Shown in pieces: positions 12,785-25,574 of a DNA stretch of 64,000 nucleotides; the first letter of the stretch is position 1; each line of letters begins with the position of its first letter. A program made the position numbers and the translations under genes. Origin of the DNA: Siphlonurus alternatus (taxonomy: Eukaryota > Arthropoda > Insecta > Ephemeroptera > Siphlonuridae). The notes beneath the pieces are model-generated. The model made no database searches. It was not told the DNA's origin and was given only the letters and a program-made list of their open reading frames with translations. The DNA lies in NCBI GenBank assembly GCA_949825025.1, contig OX463781.1, positions 33,307,221-33,371,220 on the forward strand, written 5' to 3'.

Positions 12785-12861
12785 ATTCTTTTTAGGTTGC
12801 TAAGATTTACATGTTAATCAAATGGAACTACGTCGATCAGCTGATTTGCGTTATCTTACCC
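12394..12861. mobile_element. Divergent TTAA fold-back element with nested hairpin
   Basis: Opposed ends GGGGTAGATAACAAGAATCA and TGATTTGCGTTATCTTACCC are flanked by TTAA (12390-12393, 12862-12865). Inside is a second inverted pair (GACAGTCCTTAGCACC near 12529 and its complement near 12711), separated by a T51 run and a (TA)n run. It is related to the elements at 13008, 29016 and 61044. Confidence 0.65.
12468..12518. repeat. Poly(T) tract of about 50 bases
   Basis: An uninterrupted T run lies inside the fold-back element at 12394-12861. The minus-strand poly-lysine frame over it is an artefact. Confidence 0.95.
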
Positions 12862-13007
12862 TTAACAGTGAAACGAGATAAGAAAATAAACTTTACCTAC
12901 ATTGGTCATTGATCCCATTTGATCTGTGGGCTCTCATTACACCATAAATACTTGTGGGACCTTTGCGTGAAAAGGTTTAAGAACTGCTTGCCTTAATTAC
13001 ACCTTAA

Positions 13008-13354
13008 GGGTAAGGTAACGCCACCAATGTTAAAAAAAATCCCTCTCACAAAAATTCTGAAAAAAATTTAAAATGTTCTCCTCTACACCCCCTATCAGTA
13101 GCTAAAATATCAGGTATACAAATACGATCTAGTTTTTGAGTTATGAATTTTTAAAGTTGACCAATTTAACATGGGAGTTTCATTTCTCCATGTTAAAGTA
13201 GTCAACTTTAAAATTTTATAACTCAAAAACTAGATCGTATTTGTATACCTGATATTTTAGGTACTGATAGGGGGTATAGAGGAGAACATTTTAAATTTTT
13301 TTCAGAATTTTTGTGAGAGGGATTTTTTTTAACATTGGTGGCGTTACCTTACCC
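13008..13354. mobile_element. TTAA-flanked fold-back MITE, 347 bp
   Basis: Ends are GGGTAAGGTAACGCCACC and GGTGGCGTTACCTTACCC, with TTAA on both sides (13004-13007, 13355-13358). The arms are almost perfectly complementary along their full length, including CAGGTATACAAATACGATC, with a loop around ATGGGAGTTTCATTTCTCCAT. Related copies are at 29016-29344 and 61044-61425. Confidence 0.88.
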
Positions 13355-13739
13355 TTAATTACAGCTTGCTATCTGTTAGCAGTATCCCATTCTGTTCATT
13401 CTGTGTTCTTGTGTAAACTGCATGCATGCAGATTCATCATCATGATGTCAATTTAACTTATAGAGTCATTTCTTTGATACAATAATTATATATATTATAT
13501 ATATATATATATCAGTTAAAGATGTATCATACTATAATAACATTATAGGGCTTTCCATGTTAACAGTTGAAGCAGATGCTAAAATATATTTAGATTAATT
13601 GTAATAAATTATTGTTAGCAGTTATCAGTTAATAATTATTATTATATTCTTCACATGTTACATTTATTAATAAAAAGTTATAAAAATTGAAACTTCAAAT
13701 GATTTTCTTAAACATATAGATGCCCAGAAAATGTTCTTT

Positions 13740-13804
13740 TTATTTTTTTGGTGCAATGATAGCCTCTAGTTGAGTCTGAAACAGCAGAGCAGACAAACTT
13801 GGTG

Positions 13805-13867
<63 letters not shown>

Positions 13868-16723
13868 TTAAATCTTAAATTCCTTAATTTTAGTTTTCAT
13901 ATAGAACTCATTCCCTTCTAGGGTTATATTATATATATATATATATATATTTATTTATTTATTAATTATAATTACAGTTGACTGGAAAAAAAAATTAAAA
14001 AATCAAGTGCGGATTCAAGGGGGGCCCCGGGGCTGCCTCCGAAATTTTGGATTTAACAAGGACAATATAGGCATTTTTTCCACTCCAATTTTTTTATTGA
14101 AATATATTGGCCTTTGGCTAGTTTGGCCTCAAAGGGTCAGCCTCTCCCCCTCCCCCCACCTATCCCCTGAAATTTCGTTCTGTATCCGCGCTTGAAAAGA
14201 GCTTTTGTGCAAGTTTTATACAGATAATGTATAATTATTTGTCTATTTTAATCATCTAAATTTCATTGTTTTTCACCATCATCCTCACTAGTTTTTTTAA
14301 ATTTTTTACTCAAGAAAAACATGAGTATATTATAACATTACATAACCACCTAGCTACAATGTAACATATTGATGTTTATTAATATTTAAAAATAATAAAT
14401 TAATAAATTAGCGCGAATTAATGTTAAACAAAAAAGATAACCTGTGTTCCAAGTGCTTTAAAAGCGCCTATAACTCACCTTGAGTTGTTGGTTGGCCTTC
14501 TTGTAGGAAAGCACCTCCTCACGGTGCTTCTTCTCCTCTGCATCATGCTTTTCACGCCACCTCTGCTGTGCCCTCTCGTTCCTGGCGCGCTCCTCCGCCA
14601 GCTCATGTTCCAGAGCGCGGATGTTGTCCCGCAGAGCCGCCGCAGCCTCCTCCAAGTCCGCCTGACCCTGAGCGCTCTGTAGAGCCTTTCGGATACCGAA
14701 CGCAATGGCGCTCTCGTACAGCCGGCAGTATGTGTCCAGCGTCATATGCAGCTCGTTGCGCACCCGTGCCAACAGCAGGCCCGCCTCGGCACAATTTATG
14801 GTTGTCTGACGGATCAGCTCGTCTGTGGGTTATTTGTTAAAATATCAATGGGTGTCTTGGGTGAATTATATTAAGGGTTGGATGGTTGGTTTTTAATTAA
14901 TATTATCAATGTTAGGGCTTAATTAGGGATAGTTTATACATGGGGGGGGGTGCAGTTGATGCGTTGAACTCGTCTGGGCAGGGGGTGGGCCGGGGGGCTA
15001 ACTAGGAGGGATTCAATATATTGCTTTTTAATATGTTTATTATAATTTAATTAATTATCATGGTGAGGTAGGGCCGTACATGTAATAATATTAATATAAT
15101 GTGTAAATTGCGATATATTTTCATATATAATTATATATCAAATAATATTACATATATATTAAATATAAGATTCAATGTGATAAAAACGCTCACCAAAGAT
15201 CTGCGAGTACAGCTCTCTGCGCACTGGACAAATTCCTGTCTCCCGCGCATGCCTCTGGTTGAGCCGCATATCGAACTCCTCAGCCAGGTTTTGTACCTTC
15301 TCCCGAGTAGCCGGGTTGGAAGACACCTACACACACGATGGTCAATTTAATGGACGGTCACCCCTCTATGACACGTATCTACCTGGCGAATTAATTAAGC
15401 TTTTCGTTACTTGTACATAATTAATTATAATGAGCAGGTGATGACATCATTTAGTGGAGGCCCTATGGCTATAGTGATAAAAAAACAAAACATATGCTTG
15501 CTTTATTTATAATCCTCACCCCCTTTATAGATCGATCGATGTATGCTTAAAATTAAAAATAATACATAATATATAATATATTAATAAAATATGTTATTAA
15601 TAATAAGTTTTTTTAATAGTAAAAAATACTGCTGAGGACTCACCCGCTGCAACCACAGCTGTCCGTCCTGCTCCCACTGTCGCGGGGGCAGGATGGCGTG
15701 GAGCACCTCGCTGCTCTCCGCCGCCCCTGCAACCTCCGACGGCACCGCCTCCACTGCCTCCTTGGCTGACCCTGCCGTGAGCTGAGCACCATGAAAAATA
15801 AAAAAAAAAGTAAATATAAGCATGCATTTATTTCTCATACATATATTAATTGGATTACGTATTTATACATTTTTTGTTAACATTAATAGCGAGAGACTTT
15901 TACCAATACATGCATATCAGTGTATATCAGTGCACAAAAATTTCAAAATTAATTTTGTTCAATCATTATATAACAAAAACTCTGTACTTTTTTTGTAATT
16001 CTTCTATAAAAATAAGTAAATAAAATGAGTTGGAGAAGTAATTTCTGTTTTAAACACACTTTTATTGTTTTTTGATCAAAATGACTATAACATTTGCAAA
16101 GTGAGAAACATTGAATCAGTACATTTACGGGCAATGACTGCTTGGTCCTTATAGACCCGAAGTCAATACATCAATCAATTCAATTGTCAATTGAATCAGT
16201 ACAGCAAATAACACAGTTCCGTGTGAGGTCGTGTTTATCCATCCAGAATTCCAGAGACGCTGTCTTATTTACATTCAGCCATAAGCCATATATGCAGCTC
16301 AAAGTCCAAAAGTTTTATAGGACGATATATCTTTGCTGGAAACTCGAGTTCCCAGCAAAGATCACGCTATCATTACAAACATAATTAATATAATATAATC
16401 ATAAATTATTGGAAAACTCGCACCCCCTGTATGTGTATATATATGCATCACCAATGACCAATGTTGGTACGTGGCGCCCGTCCTCCGGGTGTCCTCCCTC
16501 TATAGAAACTCGTCATCCTTGGAGATTTTAGGACTATGAGCTGACCTTAAGACACGGACGTCTTGAAATATAATGTTCGTCATTTCTCCCTTGAAGACCC
16601 TCGAGCCTGCTAGTTGAACTTCGACTGTGTTAATTACTGATGGTGCATCTTGAGTCGACTTACCAGCACGGGATTGTCATACTCGACGAGAGAGTCGGGC
16701 TGCTGCTTCCAGGACTCCGCCAT
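13740..16723 (-). CDS. DNALI1: Axonemal dynein light intermediate polypeptide 1 (p28), complete
   Basis: This inner-arm dynein light chain binds single-headed dynein heavy chains in motile cilia and flagella. On the minus strand exons are 16664-16723 (ATG), 15644-15781, 15194-15326, 14479-14822 and 13740-13775 (TAA); all introns are GT-AG and phases close to a 236-residue protein. Exon 1 encodes MAESWKQQPDSLVEYDNPVL. Later hallmarks are LHAILPPRQWEQDGQLWLQR, RHARETGICPVRRELYSQIF, DELIRQTTINCAEAGLLL and YCRLYESAIAFGIRKALQ, then a long charged coiled coil from about residue 155. The tiny last exon encodes TQLEAIIAPKK, the conserved family C-terminus. Family members are about 260 residues, so only the low-complexity N-terminal region is shorter. 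AATAAA on the minus strand at 13663-13668 lies about 72 nt past the stop. The gene is convergent with EXOC2. Confidence 0.95.
13802..13868. repeat. (TTTA)n microsatellite
   Basis: About sixteen TTTA units lie in DNALI1 intron 4, 27 bp from its last exon. Confidence 0.95.
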
Positions 16724-16731
16724 GCCCAACT

Positions 16732-16824
16732 GCCTAATTACCTGGCCCAATATTTAGCCCAACCAGCCTAATTACCTAGCCCAATATTTAGCCCAACCAG
16801 CCTAATTACCTAGCCCAATATTTA
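16732..16824. repeat. 38-bp tandem repeat upstream of DNALI1
   Basis: CCTAATTACCTRGCCCAATATTTA occurs three times with the linker GCCCAACCAG, starting 9 bp upstream of the DNALI1 ATG. It therefore lies in the 5' UTR or core promoter of that gene. The CCCAAT cores could act as CCAAT-like sites, but this is only a possibility. Confidence 0.85.
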
Positions 16825-17456
16825 TACAGCCCTTCTGGTGAGAATTGCCAGGCAAAGAAAACATGTCAAGATTGTTTATACTCATCACCATGGCAGCGCA
16901 CTTCGATACCAAGTTGTTTATACTGCGGATTTTGTCTTGTAATTTACATTCAACGCAGTTTGCTCATTATCAAGACTATATAATATTTCTGTGTCAGTGA
17001 ACATAATTATTGTAAATAGTATATTATACTGAGAATCGAAGGATGCAATGAACCGCGCGAATCGGATATTGCTTTAACTTTAATATATTATATATAATAG
17101 CAAGAAGGCAGGAAAAGGTTGAATTTCAATTGAAATATTATTAGAAAGTTACAATGCGAAAAGAGTGATTATGACATTTCTTAACAGTCTTCGAAATTTT
17201 GCGTAATTTTAGTAATTCTCTTGAATTTATGCAACCCTCAAAGCATTGATGTAAATAGAGTTGCTTACATACAAGGCGATCGATATCTTAATTCTTTAGA
17301 CAACGAAGGATAATATATAGGGTATTATATAGAGCCCGCATGCAACCGCACCCTTAAATATTTCTTATTAGTTTTTCAACTTCTCAGACTCGTCTAGTCA
17401 ATGAAATACCATTTAAATTGCACTTAATTATAACTACAATCCCACTTTCTCCGCAG

Positions 17457-17640
17457 CGTCAGCGCCATCAGGCGGGACAAAGGACAACTTGCTCGGCGAA
17501 CGTACGGCGGCCACGATCTATTTCCGTCCTGACATTTCTCGTGCGTTCTCCGAGGCGATGAGAGCTCGGAAGGAACTGTGAGACGACGTTGGTAGTACCG
17601 AGGATTACTTCGAGACTTTCAAAGTGGCGTCGCAAACAGA
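17457..17640 (+). other. Orphan GC-rich exon candidate
   Basis: A GC-rich block starts after a good acceptor (CTTTCTCCGCAG) and ends at a strong donor (CAGA followed by GTAAGT at 17641). One frame is open for 41 codons, including TKDNLLGERTAATIYFRPDI, and stops with TGA at 17579-17581. It could be a terminal coding exon followed by a UTR intron, or a purely 5' UTR exon of the downstream NPF-motif gene. An ATG in good context at 16890 is phase-compatible through a weak GTAATT donor, which would give a protein of under 60 residues. I do not recognise the sequence. Confidence 0.35.
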
Positions 17641-18276
17641 GTAAGTGTGCCTGCCAGTTAGATCGAGTTGCATATGCATGGAACCATTGCACTCAATATA
17701 TATTGCTCATGGATTCTCAAACCTCTCTCAAATTGGAGAACGTTAGCTGGAGACGTTAAATTTTCATATAAAAAAATTGTAAACGGTCTATATGTAAAAT
17801 GTATACATGTGCTTTATGTAATGTAAAAAAAAAAAAAAAAAAAAAAAAAAACTTTTTTTCCTTCATATAGTGTACGCGCGTGTGAAAGAAAAGTTTAATT
17901 GGCATGTTCTGTTAGCACTGGTTCAGCAAATATAAACAAACAACATTAAAGACTAATGAGATTTTGTATATAATAATTTTAATACCAATAGTTAATAGCT
18001 TCATTAACAATTACAACATTATAGCGCTTCCGCGTATTAAAAAAAATCTAGACAAGCTGAGCAAATATTGCACCCTGACTCCACATTGTAGTGTTTACAG
18101 AAGTATTGGTTCTCCAACAGAGGTTTTCAAATTTGTCATGGTGATACGGGAGATAAAGCTGCGTAGTTAGTGGCTGCAAGGCCTACTAGCATCAGTTCTA
18201 CGCTGCTGCCCCTATTGTCCCCGACTGGGTAGGCGGCACTCAAAGCGCCATACGTTGCCGCTCTGATATCGGTGGC

Positions 18277-18404
18277 TATAAAACAGGGGCGGTCTTCCTG
18301 AGAGGGTCGCAATCACCCTCACAACGGCGGCCCCTGTGGTGGAGAAAGTGCAGCAGCAGCAGCAGCAGTCGCCCGTCGGTAAAGTTCCTCGCCTTTACAG
18401 GAGG
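18277..18404 (+). promoter_or_regulatory. TATA-box promoter and possible 5' UTR exon
   Basis: TATAAAA at 18277-18283 sits in a GC-rich block. A start about 30 bp downstream would give a leader with (CAG)5 at about 18352-18367 and a possible donor (CAGGAG followed by GTAAAT) near 18405. The next plus-strand acceptor used by a visible gene is TTGTTGCAG just before the ATG at 21547, so this may be the first exon of the NPF-motif gene. That link is inferred from order and orientation only. Confidence 0.4.
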
Positions 18405-19274
18405 TAAATTGCAAGAGAAAGCTGCTGCCAGTGCTGCCGCTCGTGACCGCTTGTTGTGAATGAAGCACCTGCCTCTTCTCTTATCTCAGCCTTGCGCCGC
18501 CACAATATAACATTATATCACGCTATTACTGCTGCTGTTATTGCGGTAAATGTTGTATGAAATGGAATATATGGAAAAATCGATCAAGGAGCGTCACGCA
18601 TGAAGGAGAATGTACGGTCAGATCAACACGAGATTCCACACTGGATATGCACCCTTGAATTTATAGAACTTAATTGAGATCGTATCACCTTGGTTTGATT
18701 GTTGAGATTTTAATCAAAGCATGATATGAGATTAAAACTTTCTGCTACTTCCGATCTTTAGCTTGTTATTTAGTGAGGTCAGATTTAATTGAATTATATA
18801 TAAGATTTTTAACTGTTGAATCCGGAGAATTATAAGCTTATCATTTTGTAACTTGACTGACTTAAATAGGAACAATGCATTAATTTAGTATGATGTTGCT
18901 AAGTTTTATTTGTGACCAATTGCAATGTTTGAGGGAAACAATAGGAATTTAACTTGGTATCACGCACCATATAAAATATTAATTATGTATTCCACTTTAC
19001 TCAGCATACGGTATTATCATATATTATTATCTAACTTCATTGCCCATCGTGCTGCAATGCTTTTAATTTTTGCGTATTATATAGCAACGATATTAAATCG
19101 TCATTGCATCATTAGTGTGTCAATTAATTAATATGTCAAACGTTAAGTGCACAAACGGGAGAGTTACAATAAAATTTAATTTTTATTCACTCCGGAATAA
19201 GTGTTTGGTTTTCGGACTCTGCTTTCTGTTCCTATTTTAAGTTTGCAACTTTGCAGAGCGTAATGGACTTTTTC

Positions 19275-19938
19275 CAGGGACCGGATGCACGCGTTTTTTT
19301 CGTGCATCCGAGATGCGCATCCGGATGCAAATTAATTTTTCGTGCATCCATGGATGCGCATCCGGATGCAAATTTATTTTTCATGCATCTGGGATGCGCA
19401 TCCGGATGCAAATTTATTTTCCATGCATCTGAGATGCGCATCCGGATGCATTAATTTTTTCCCGTGCATCTGGGATGCACGGATGCGGATGCAAGCCCAT
19501 TTTTGCGCATCCGTGTGCATCTTGCATCTGCATCTTGCATCTGCATCTTGCATCCGCATCCGATCTTTGGTTTTTATAATACACTTTGTTTTTTGTAATT
19601 TTTAAACGACAAGTGGCAAATAAAGTTAAAAAATATGCCTCGTGTTAAAGATTTATTTAGAGGCAATTAGCAAAAAACCTGATAAAAAAGAGAAAAAAGA
19701 GTGTTAAATGGATGCAAATTTATTTTTCGTGCATCCGTGGATGCGCATCCGGATGCAAATTTATTTTTCATGCATCTGGGATGCGCATCCGGATGCATTC
19801 ATTTTTCCCCGTGCATCTGGGATGCGCATCCGGATGCATTCATTTTTTCCTGTGCATCTGGGATGCACGGATGCGGATGCAAGCCCATTTTTGCGCATCC
19901 GTGTGCATCTTGCATCTGCATCCGCATCCGATCCCTGA
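19275..19938. mobile_element. hAT-type non-autonomous element with GGATGC arrays
   Basis: Ends are CAGGGACCGGATGC and GCATCCGATCCCTG, the CAGGG-type termini of hAT transposons. The flanking octamers ACTTTTTC and ACTTTACT match at 6 of 8 positions, a plausible decayed 8-bp target duplication. The interior has two arrays of a 40-bp unit built on the palindrome GGATGCGCATCC (about 19293-19490 and 19716-19870), separated by AT-rich sequence. Dense subterminal GGATGC repeats suit binding sites for a BED zinc-finger transposase. Reading frames across the arrays (HPDANLFF repeats) are translations of the satellite. Confidence 0.75.
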
Positions 19939-20104
19939 CTTTACTTTTTCATTTGTGAAATTTATGGGCAATTTACAATTATATATTTACCTAAGAAATT
20001 TAATTTATTTATGTAACCGAAGCCATATACTTTGCACTTCCGGCTACTTGCTAATGTCAAATTAACTTGACTAGCACTATGGGTGCACCTCAACATTGGC
20101 GGTG

Positions 20105-20215
20105 GGCGTGGCGGCGTGACGTCACCGGTGTCCTTGTCAGGTGGTAAGCGGAGCGCAGCGGTCGACAGTCAGGTCACACCACCGCGAGCGGACGTGCAAA
20201 AATGAGACGACCTTT
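20105..20215. promoter_or_regulatory. GC-rich CRE-containing island
   Basis: A short GC-rich island holds a perfect palindromic CRE, TGACGTCA, at 20117-20124 next to GGGCGTGGCGGC, a GC-box-like motif. It is upstream of and co-oriented with the gene starting at 21547. No TATA box and no good donor are obvious, so a promoter or enhancer role is only inferred. Confidence 0.35.
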
Positions 20216-21546
20216 CTGCCGGCATGCAAAATGACGTGATAATGAATGTGAAATTATAATTCCACATATACTTTCTAATGCCACGAGTCGCTTACCAGCT
20301 TAAATCCATCGAATTAAGTGCCTTTTCTTTACTGACTTTTTTATGTATGGAATGTATAATATATAATTTTTGTCCATTAATTGATTGATATTTTAATTTC
20401 TCTTTACTTTAGAACGTTCTTTCAGCATTTTTCTGACATTCTGCTATAAAACTTAAATGATTTCACGACAGAATTCACTACTTATAGCTAGCCATGTATA
20501 TGTTTTAAGCTCATAAACATTTATTATTCTAGCGCTCGGCGTGATGTTTAATATTCAAATTCCTGACTTTCTATTTCCCACCCAAGTGTTTTTGTTTATG
20601 CTATACATGCATTGTGACTGACGTCTGACGTGCCGCTTATATTAGCAAGTGACGTTGGGATTGTCTGCTTTATAACGACGGGTACATGAGAAGCAGGAGA
20701 AGTGGTTTTGTGACTGACATGGTGCTTGATAATTTCAGACAACACGTGGAGGCACGAGCTACTATAAATAAGTGTTAGATAATAAAACTCTGATGGTCTG
20801 CAAGCCCCTCGTTGGCTCCGGTCGCACGTGGAGCTTCTGAACACAAGCCTGCTAATACTTTTTAATATATTAGTATAGCTACTCTTTGCCTTCTTTCAGG
20901 GTCTTATTAAGAAGGGTGAGATAATATACATAAATATATTAAATATAAATAATATTATACGATATTGTCCTTATTGTCCATTTAATGTTGAAAACAGTAA
21001 TTTTTTATAACATGTAATATATTAATTTTTTTTAAAAAGTTTGACAGAGCTTACAAAGTAAAAAAAAAAAAATGCAAAAGAGCTTTTATTTTATATTTGT
21101 TAATTAAAAGGAGGTTGAAAAAATTCAATAGCGGCTTCCTGCATGCTTTGAAGTTTCCAATCTGTGGAAAGCAAACTGTCGGTTGGGATTACAAAATTAA
21201 AATGTCGACCTTTGCTTTTTTTGGTGAGGTTTGTAATATTTCTTCTGTAACAAATAGAAAAGTCAGATACAAATTCTCATATCTTGGAACTTTGCCATAA
21301 AAAATGTTGAATACATGTGTGTTAAAAAGAACCTTTATCTAGAGCCGGTATTATATGAGTATTATGACATATAGCTCTATATTATTCTTCATAATCACAC
21401 TAAAAAGTTTTAAAAAAAAAATTGGTTGAGATGTAGTCCTCAGGGTTTACTCTGACACCACGGAGAGGGTTTTGCAGCTATCGACTGTCGATTGGTGCTC
21501 ATGGAGAACATGTCCTGCAGGCTGACCCGCCACGTCTTGTTGCAGC

Positions 21547-21825
21547 ATGGTGCGCAAGCGCCCCGTGACGGTGTCCGTGTTCGACTACCCGGAGCACCTC
21601 AACCCTTTCCGGGAGGAGGAGGAGCTCGAGCGACTGGCGGCGCAGGCGGCCCTCGAGGGGCGAACCACCAGGTATGTGAACCACCCTACCAACTCGAGTG
21701 CTGATGTTTACCGGGGATCTAGACCTGATTTAGACACCGCCAACCTTGTGTATATAGGGTTGTCGGGCGAGGATACAGAAGGGAAAAAAAGGAGGGGCTG
21801 ACTTATAAGGTAAACCATATAATAC

Positions 21826-21880
<55 letters not shown>

Positions 21881-24800
21881 GGGTCAACTATTTATTACAT
21901 GGTTCAACGTTAAAAAATAAAAAAAAACATATATAAAAAGAGAGGGAGGGGGTGTACTGTCTACATCCAAAATTTCAAAAATTCACGACTGGGGCATTGT
22001 CATGCTTGTCATGGCCAAGCTAAATCGGTCTTGAGCAAATTTAATGTTATATATAATATATAGTATACAAAATTTATATTTATTTAGAAATGAAAATGGT
22101 GTGATTATTGTATGGTGTTAACGTGCATCTTTTACTGCAAGTGGGGAAATACCTTTTATATACCACCTAGATTCTAGATTCTAAATACAGGTAAACCACA
22201 AAAAATGAAAGTAGATCGAAAGATCAGAATTATATAATATATTGATAAAATTACTACAATTTTCTGAGCCATCGTCAATCATTTTATCGTATATTTTGGA
22301 ATATTGGTGATATTACTAATAACCTGATCTGTGGTTAATACAAGCTAATAAAATAAATAATATATTATAATGGTATTATAATAATTATAATAGTATATTA
22401 TATATAATATATTACTAAACTTTCAAAATTTGTTTTAACATGTACTGTACACGTTCAATAAGCATGTGTAGTTGGAGATACGTGCAGAATAACACGTTCA
22501 AAGTCAGTAAATTATTTCGACACCACAGTTTATAAAACACATTCAATTAGAGCGAGCTGTGCAAGATCCATCATTGTCTACTCTAATTTTCTTTCTCGGG
22601 TCTCGTCGTTTCTATTCGTATTGTTTGCCCACTTTGCCTTAACAGAGTTACAGAGTGCCTCTACAGAGTTGTTTCAGAAAACTAGCAATGTATAAATATA
22701 ATTGAGATCATCAGTGGGTCAATATTGCAAAAGAGTCAACTTACATTAATATGCAGCAATCACGCTATATTCATTAATATTCAAACTTTACACTTCGATC
22801 ACAGGGTCTTATTTATTTATATGAGGCTAAATAATATATAAGCACTACATCTAGCTTCAAGAAAGAGCAATTAAAGTTAATTGAAACCTTTCATCCCGAG
22901 CTATTAACTTTAATGATGCGATGGATTAAATTTAAAAATGCACATCAGTGGAACTTATAACCATTTTTCTTTTATAAGCCAGTGTATTACGCATACCTAG
23001 CATAATTATGGATTATTAATTAAATAAAATAATAATAACAAAAAATTAATAATAAAATACTTTTTTATATTAAATATTGTATAAAAGGGCGTAGTCAGGA
23101 CTATCAACGAAACCAAAAAGCACGTGATACAAACTTAGAATATATTTAACATGTTGCATGCTCTAAATTTCTTGTGAGTAAATTTCTTAAAATTTCTTGC
23201 AAAAACAATAAAAAAATACTATAATTTCAATATTAAAAAACTGCAGTTAATAAATATCCCAGGTGACCTAGCTACAACATTTAAATTAAATAGCCCTCAT
23301 TCAATGTCGAGCCGCGTTAGAAAATTAAACACATTAGCTTATCAACAAACGATAAGGACGTAAACAGTCTTGAACTTCTTCCTGAACGAGGAGAATTTAT
23401 TAAGACAATCGGTGCGCCCTCGAGCGAGCAAGTAGGCCACGTGAGGCGTGCGGTCAGCCACCGCTTGGTCGAACTGATTGCAGCTGATAACAAAAGGTGT
23501 CCTCCAAAACAATTAGCTACACCTCAGGACGTTGTCACGCATGTATTATGAAGACGTGCAGAACTTAAAGAACGATTTAAAGACGTCTCTTTTTCTTACC
23601 TCGTCACAAATTTGTCTACTGGAACTGTGGAAGTAAATTATAAAGAAGTGCATGATATTCAGAATGAAAAAACGGTGGGAACCTTATTCATCTGATTTTA
23701 ATTTTTATCATTCATTATTCTGGATCAATTGTTGCAAATAGATTGACGCGTGGGAATTTTGCAAGGCAATGGCCGCACACTTTAATTTGTTTTTAATTGT
23801 TTAATAGAGTGAATTTAGACCATGATGTTACATACGATGGAGCCTATACCATCCTCTAATTAAGTTGCTCCTGAAAAAATAATGTAATTGGTCAAGGCAG
23901 TCTGTATGTACATGCAGTGACAGTCTCAGCACCATTCAGACCGTAGGTGACTGCGGTCAGAGAAAAAACGGTCTCAGGTGGGAGGTGTCAAGGCGCCGTC
24001 ACATAATATACAAATTGGTGGTCAGCAGAAATCGATCTACGCGCAGAACGAAATTGAACAGACCTCAAATATAGAGCTTGCGGAGTAAATTTTATTTTTA
24101 CTATGCCCAGATATCGAAATACCGTCGTTTACTTTACAGTATAACATATTACATGCCATTGAGTTTGATTGAATTGATTTTAATTAAAAAAAATAACAAT
24201 TAATTGCTGTAGCTTTGCATCTCAAAATTAATTTTAAACACTGTGACGTCAGGTTTTAATTATACAAACATAAAATGTTTTATAGACATGAAGACTTTTA
24301 ATAAATCTGACGTCACTGCAGCGTGTTTTCACATTGATTTTGGGGGTGTGGTCCCAGCTGTTTGCAACAGATTTTCCATCGTTATTTTTTATGGTGACAG
24401 CTAGTACGTCACCGTCATGCAATTCAGGGATACGACACTGATTTCAAAATTGCACAAAAGAAATCATTATTGATTTCGCGAGAACAGCCTCTCCATTTTA
24501 GTAACCACAAGTCTGCAGATTGTATTATTAAAATATAAAAATTATAATAAATGATATATTTAGATAACATATATTAAAAGGATACATCCCTATGAGCTTA
24601 CATGGAGCTCGAAGCGGAGTAGGGATAAGGGAGGTAACGGATGGTGGCCATGGCCTGTTACGCGTCCCAGCATTCGCTGAGATGATACTGAGGGAAATGT
24701 GGAAAACTTCAGTCAGGAGGGACATATTGAAACAATCGTATAATAATTCACTGCATATAATATTTATATTGTTTTATAATATTATATTATAATGAATATA

Positions 24801-25543
24801 TACTATTATATTGTTTTATTTCTGCATTTGTTGCATCCCAAGTTATATATCTGAATTTAAAACATAAAAACTCCTTGTTACATTGTTAGTAGTATTTGAA
24901 GTATTATTTAAATAATAAGAATTGTGACGTATAATATTAAATTTTTAGATACATTACTAAAATGAATTGAAATACAAAATGCACTTTTGTGTAAAAATAG
25001 TAAAATACAGTAGTACATATATGATAGTTAAAGATAATTTATAATTTAAATGTGCGAGCTTATCAGATTTGTATTATACCAGATCCTCACGCAGCAATAA
25101 TTGGAAATGTTTAGTATTAATGTTAGCCCAACAGTCTGCTTGCCAACATAAAACGTGCAAACTGATGACGTCACTGCTACACGTCACGGCCGGAACATTT
25201 TGTCACGCGGCCTACCTTTAGAGTGTGAATAATTGAACAGTCCGTCAGTTAATTAACATATTGCTTTGGTAAGCAATGACAAAGTCTCATTAACCTTTAT
25301 AAGTTTCTCGCATCGTATAATATTAGTTTCTATAAAATTTGCTTTTGGCGTGTCCGATTAAAATTTGGAAAATCAATTGTAACAAACGCAATTTAATAAA
25401 ATATAATATGTCAACCGATTGCAGAGATGTTGCTTAAAGTTAAACAGTTGCTTATCCTATGTTATAGCATAGGATGAGCAACTGTTTAACTTTAAGCAAC
25501 ATCTCTGCAATCGCCTGACATGTTTACTTTTAAATTTTAAAGG

Positions 25544-25574
<31 letters not shown>

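Noticed and set aside
19232..20065. Overlapping frames coding HPDANLFF/ASGCKFIF repeats on both strands
   Set aside because: They arise from the 40-bp GGATGC repeat inside a hAT-like element and lack start context or splice signals.
24528..24792. Overlapping 65-66-codon frames on both strands
   Set aside because: They coincide with a SINE-like dispersed repeat shared with 49341-49537.
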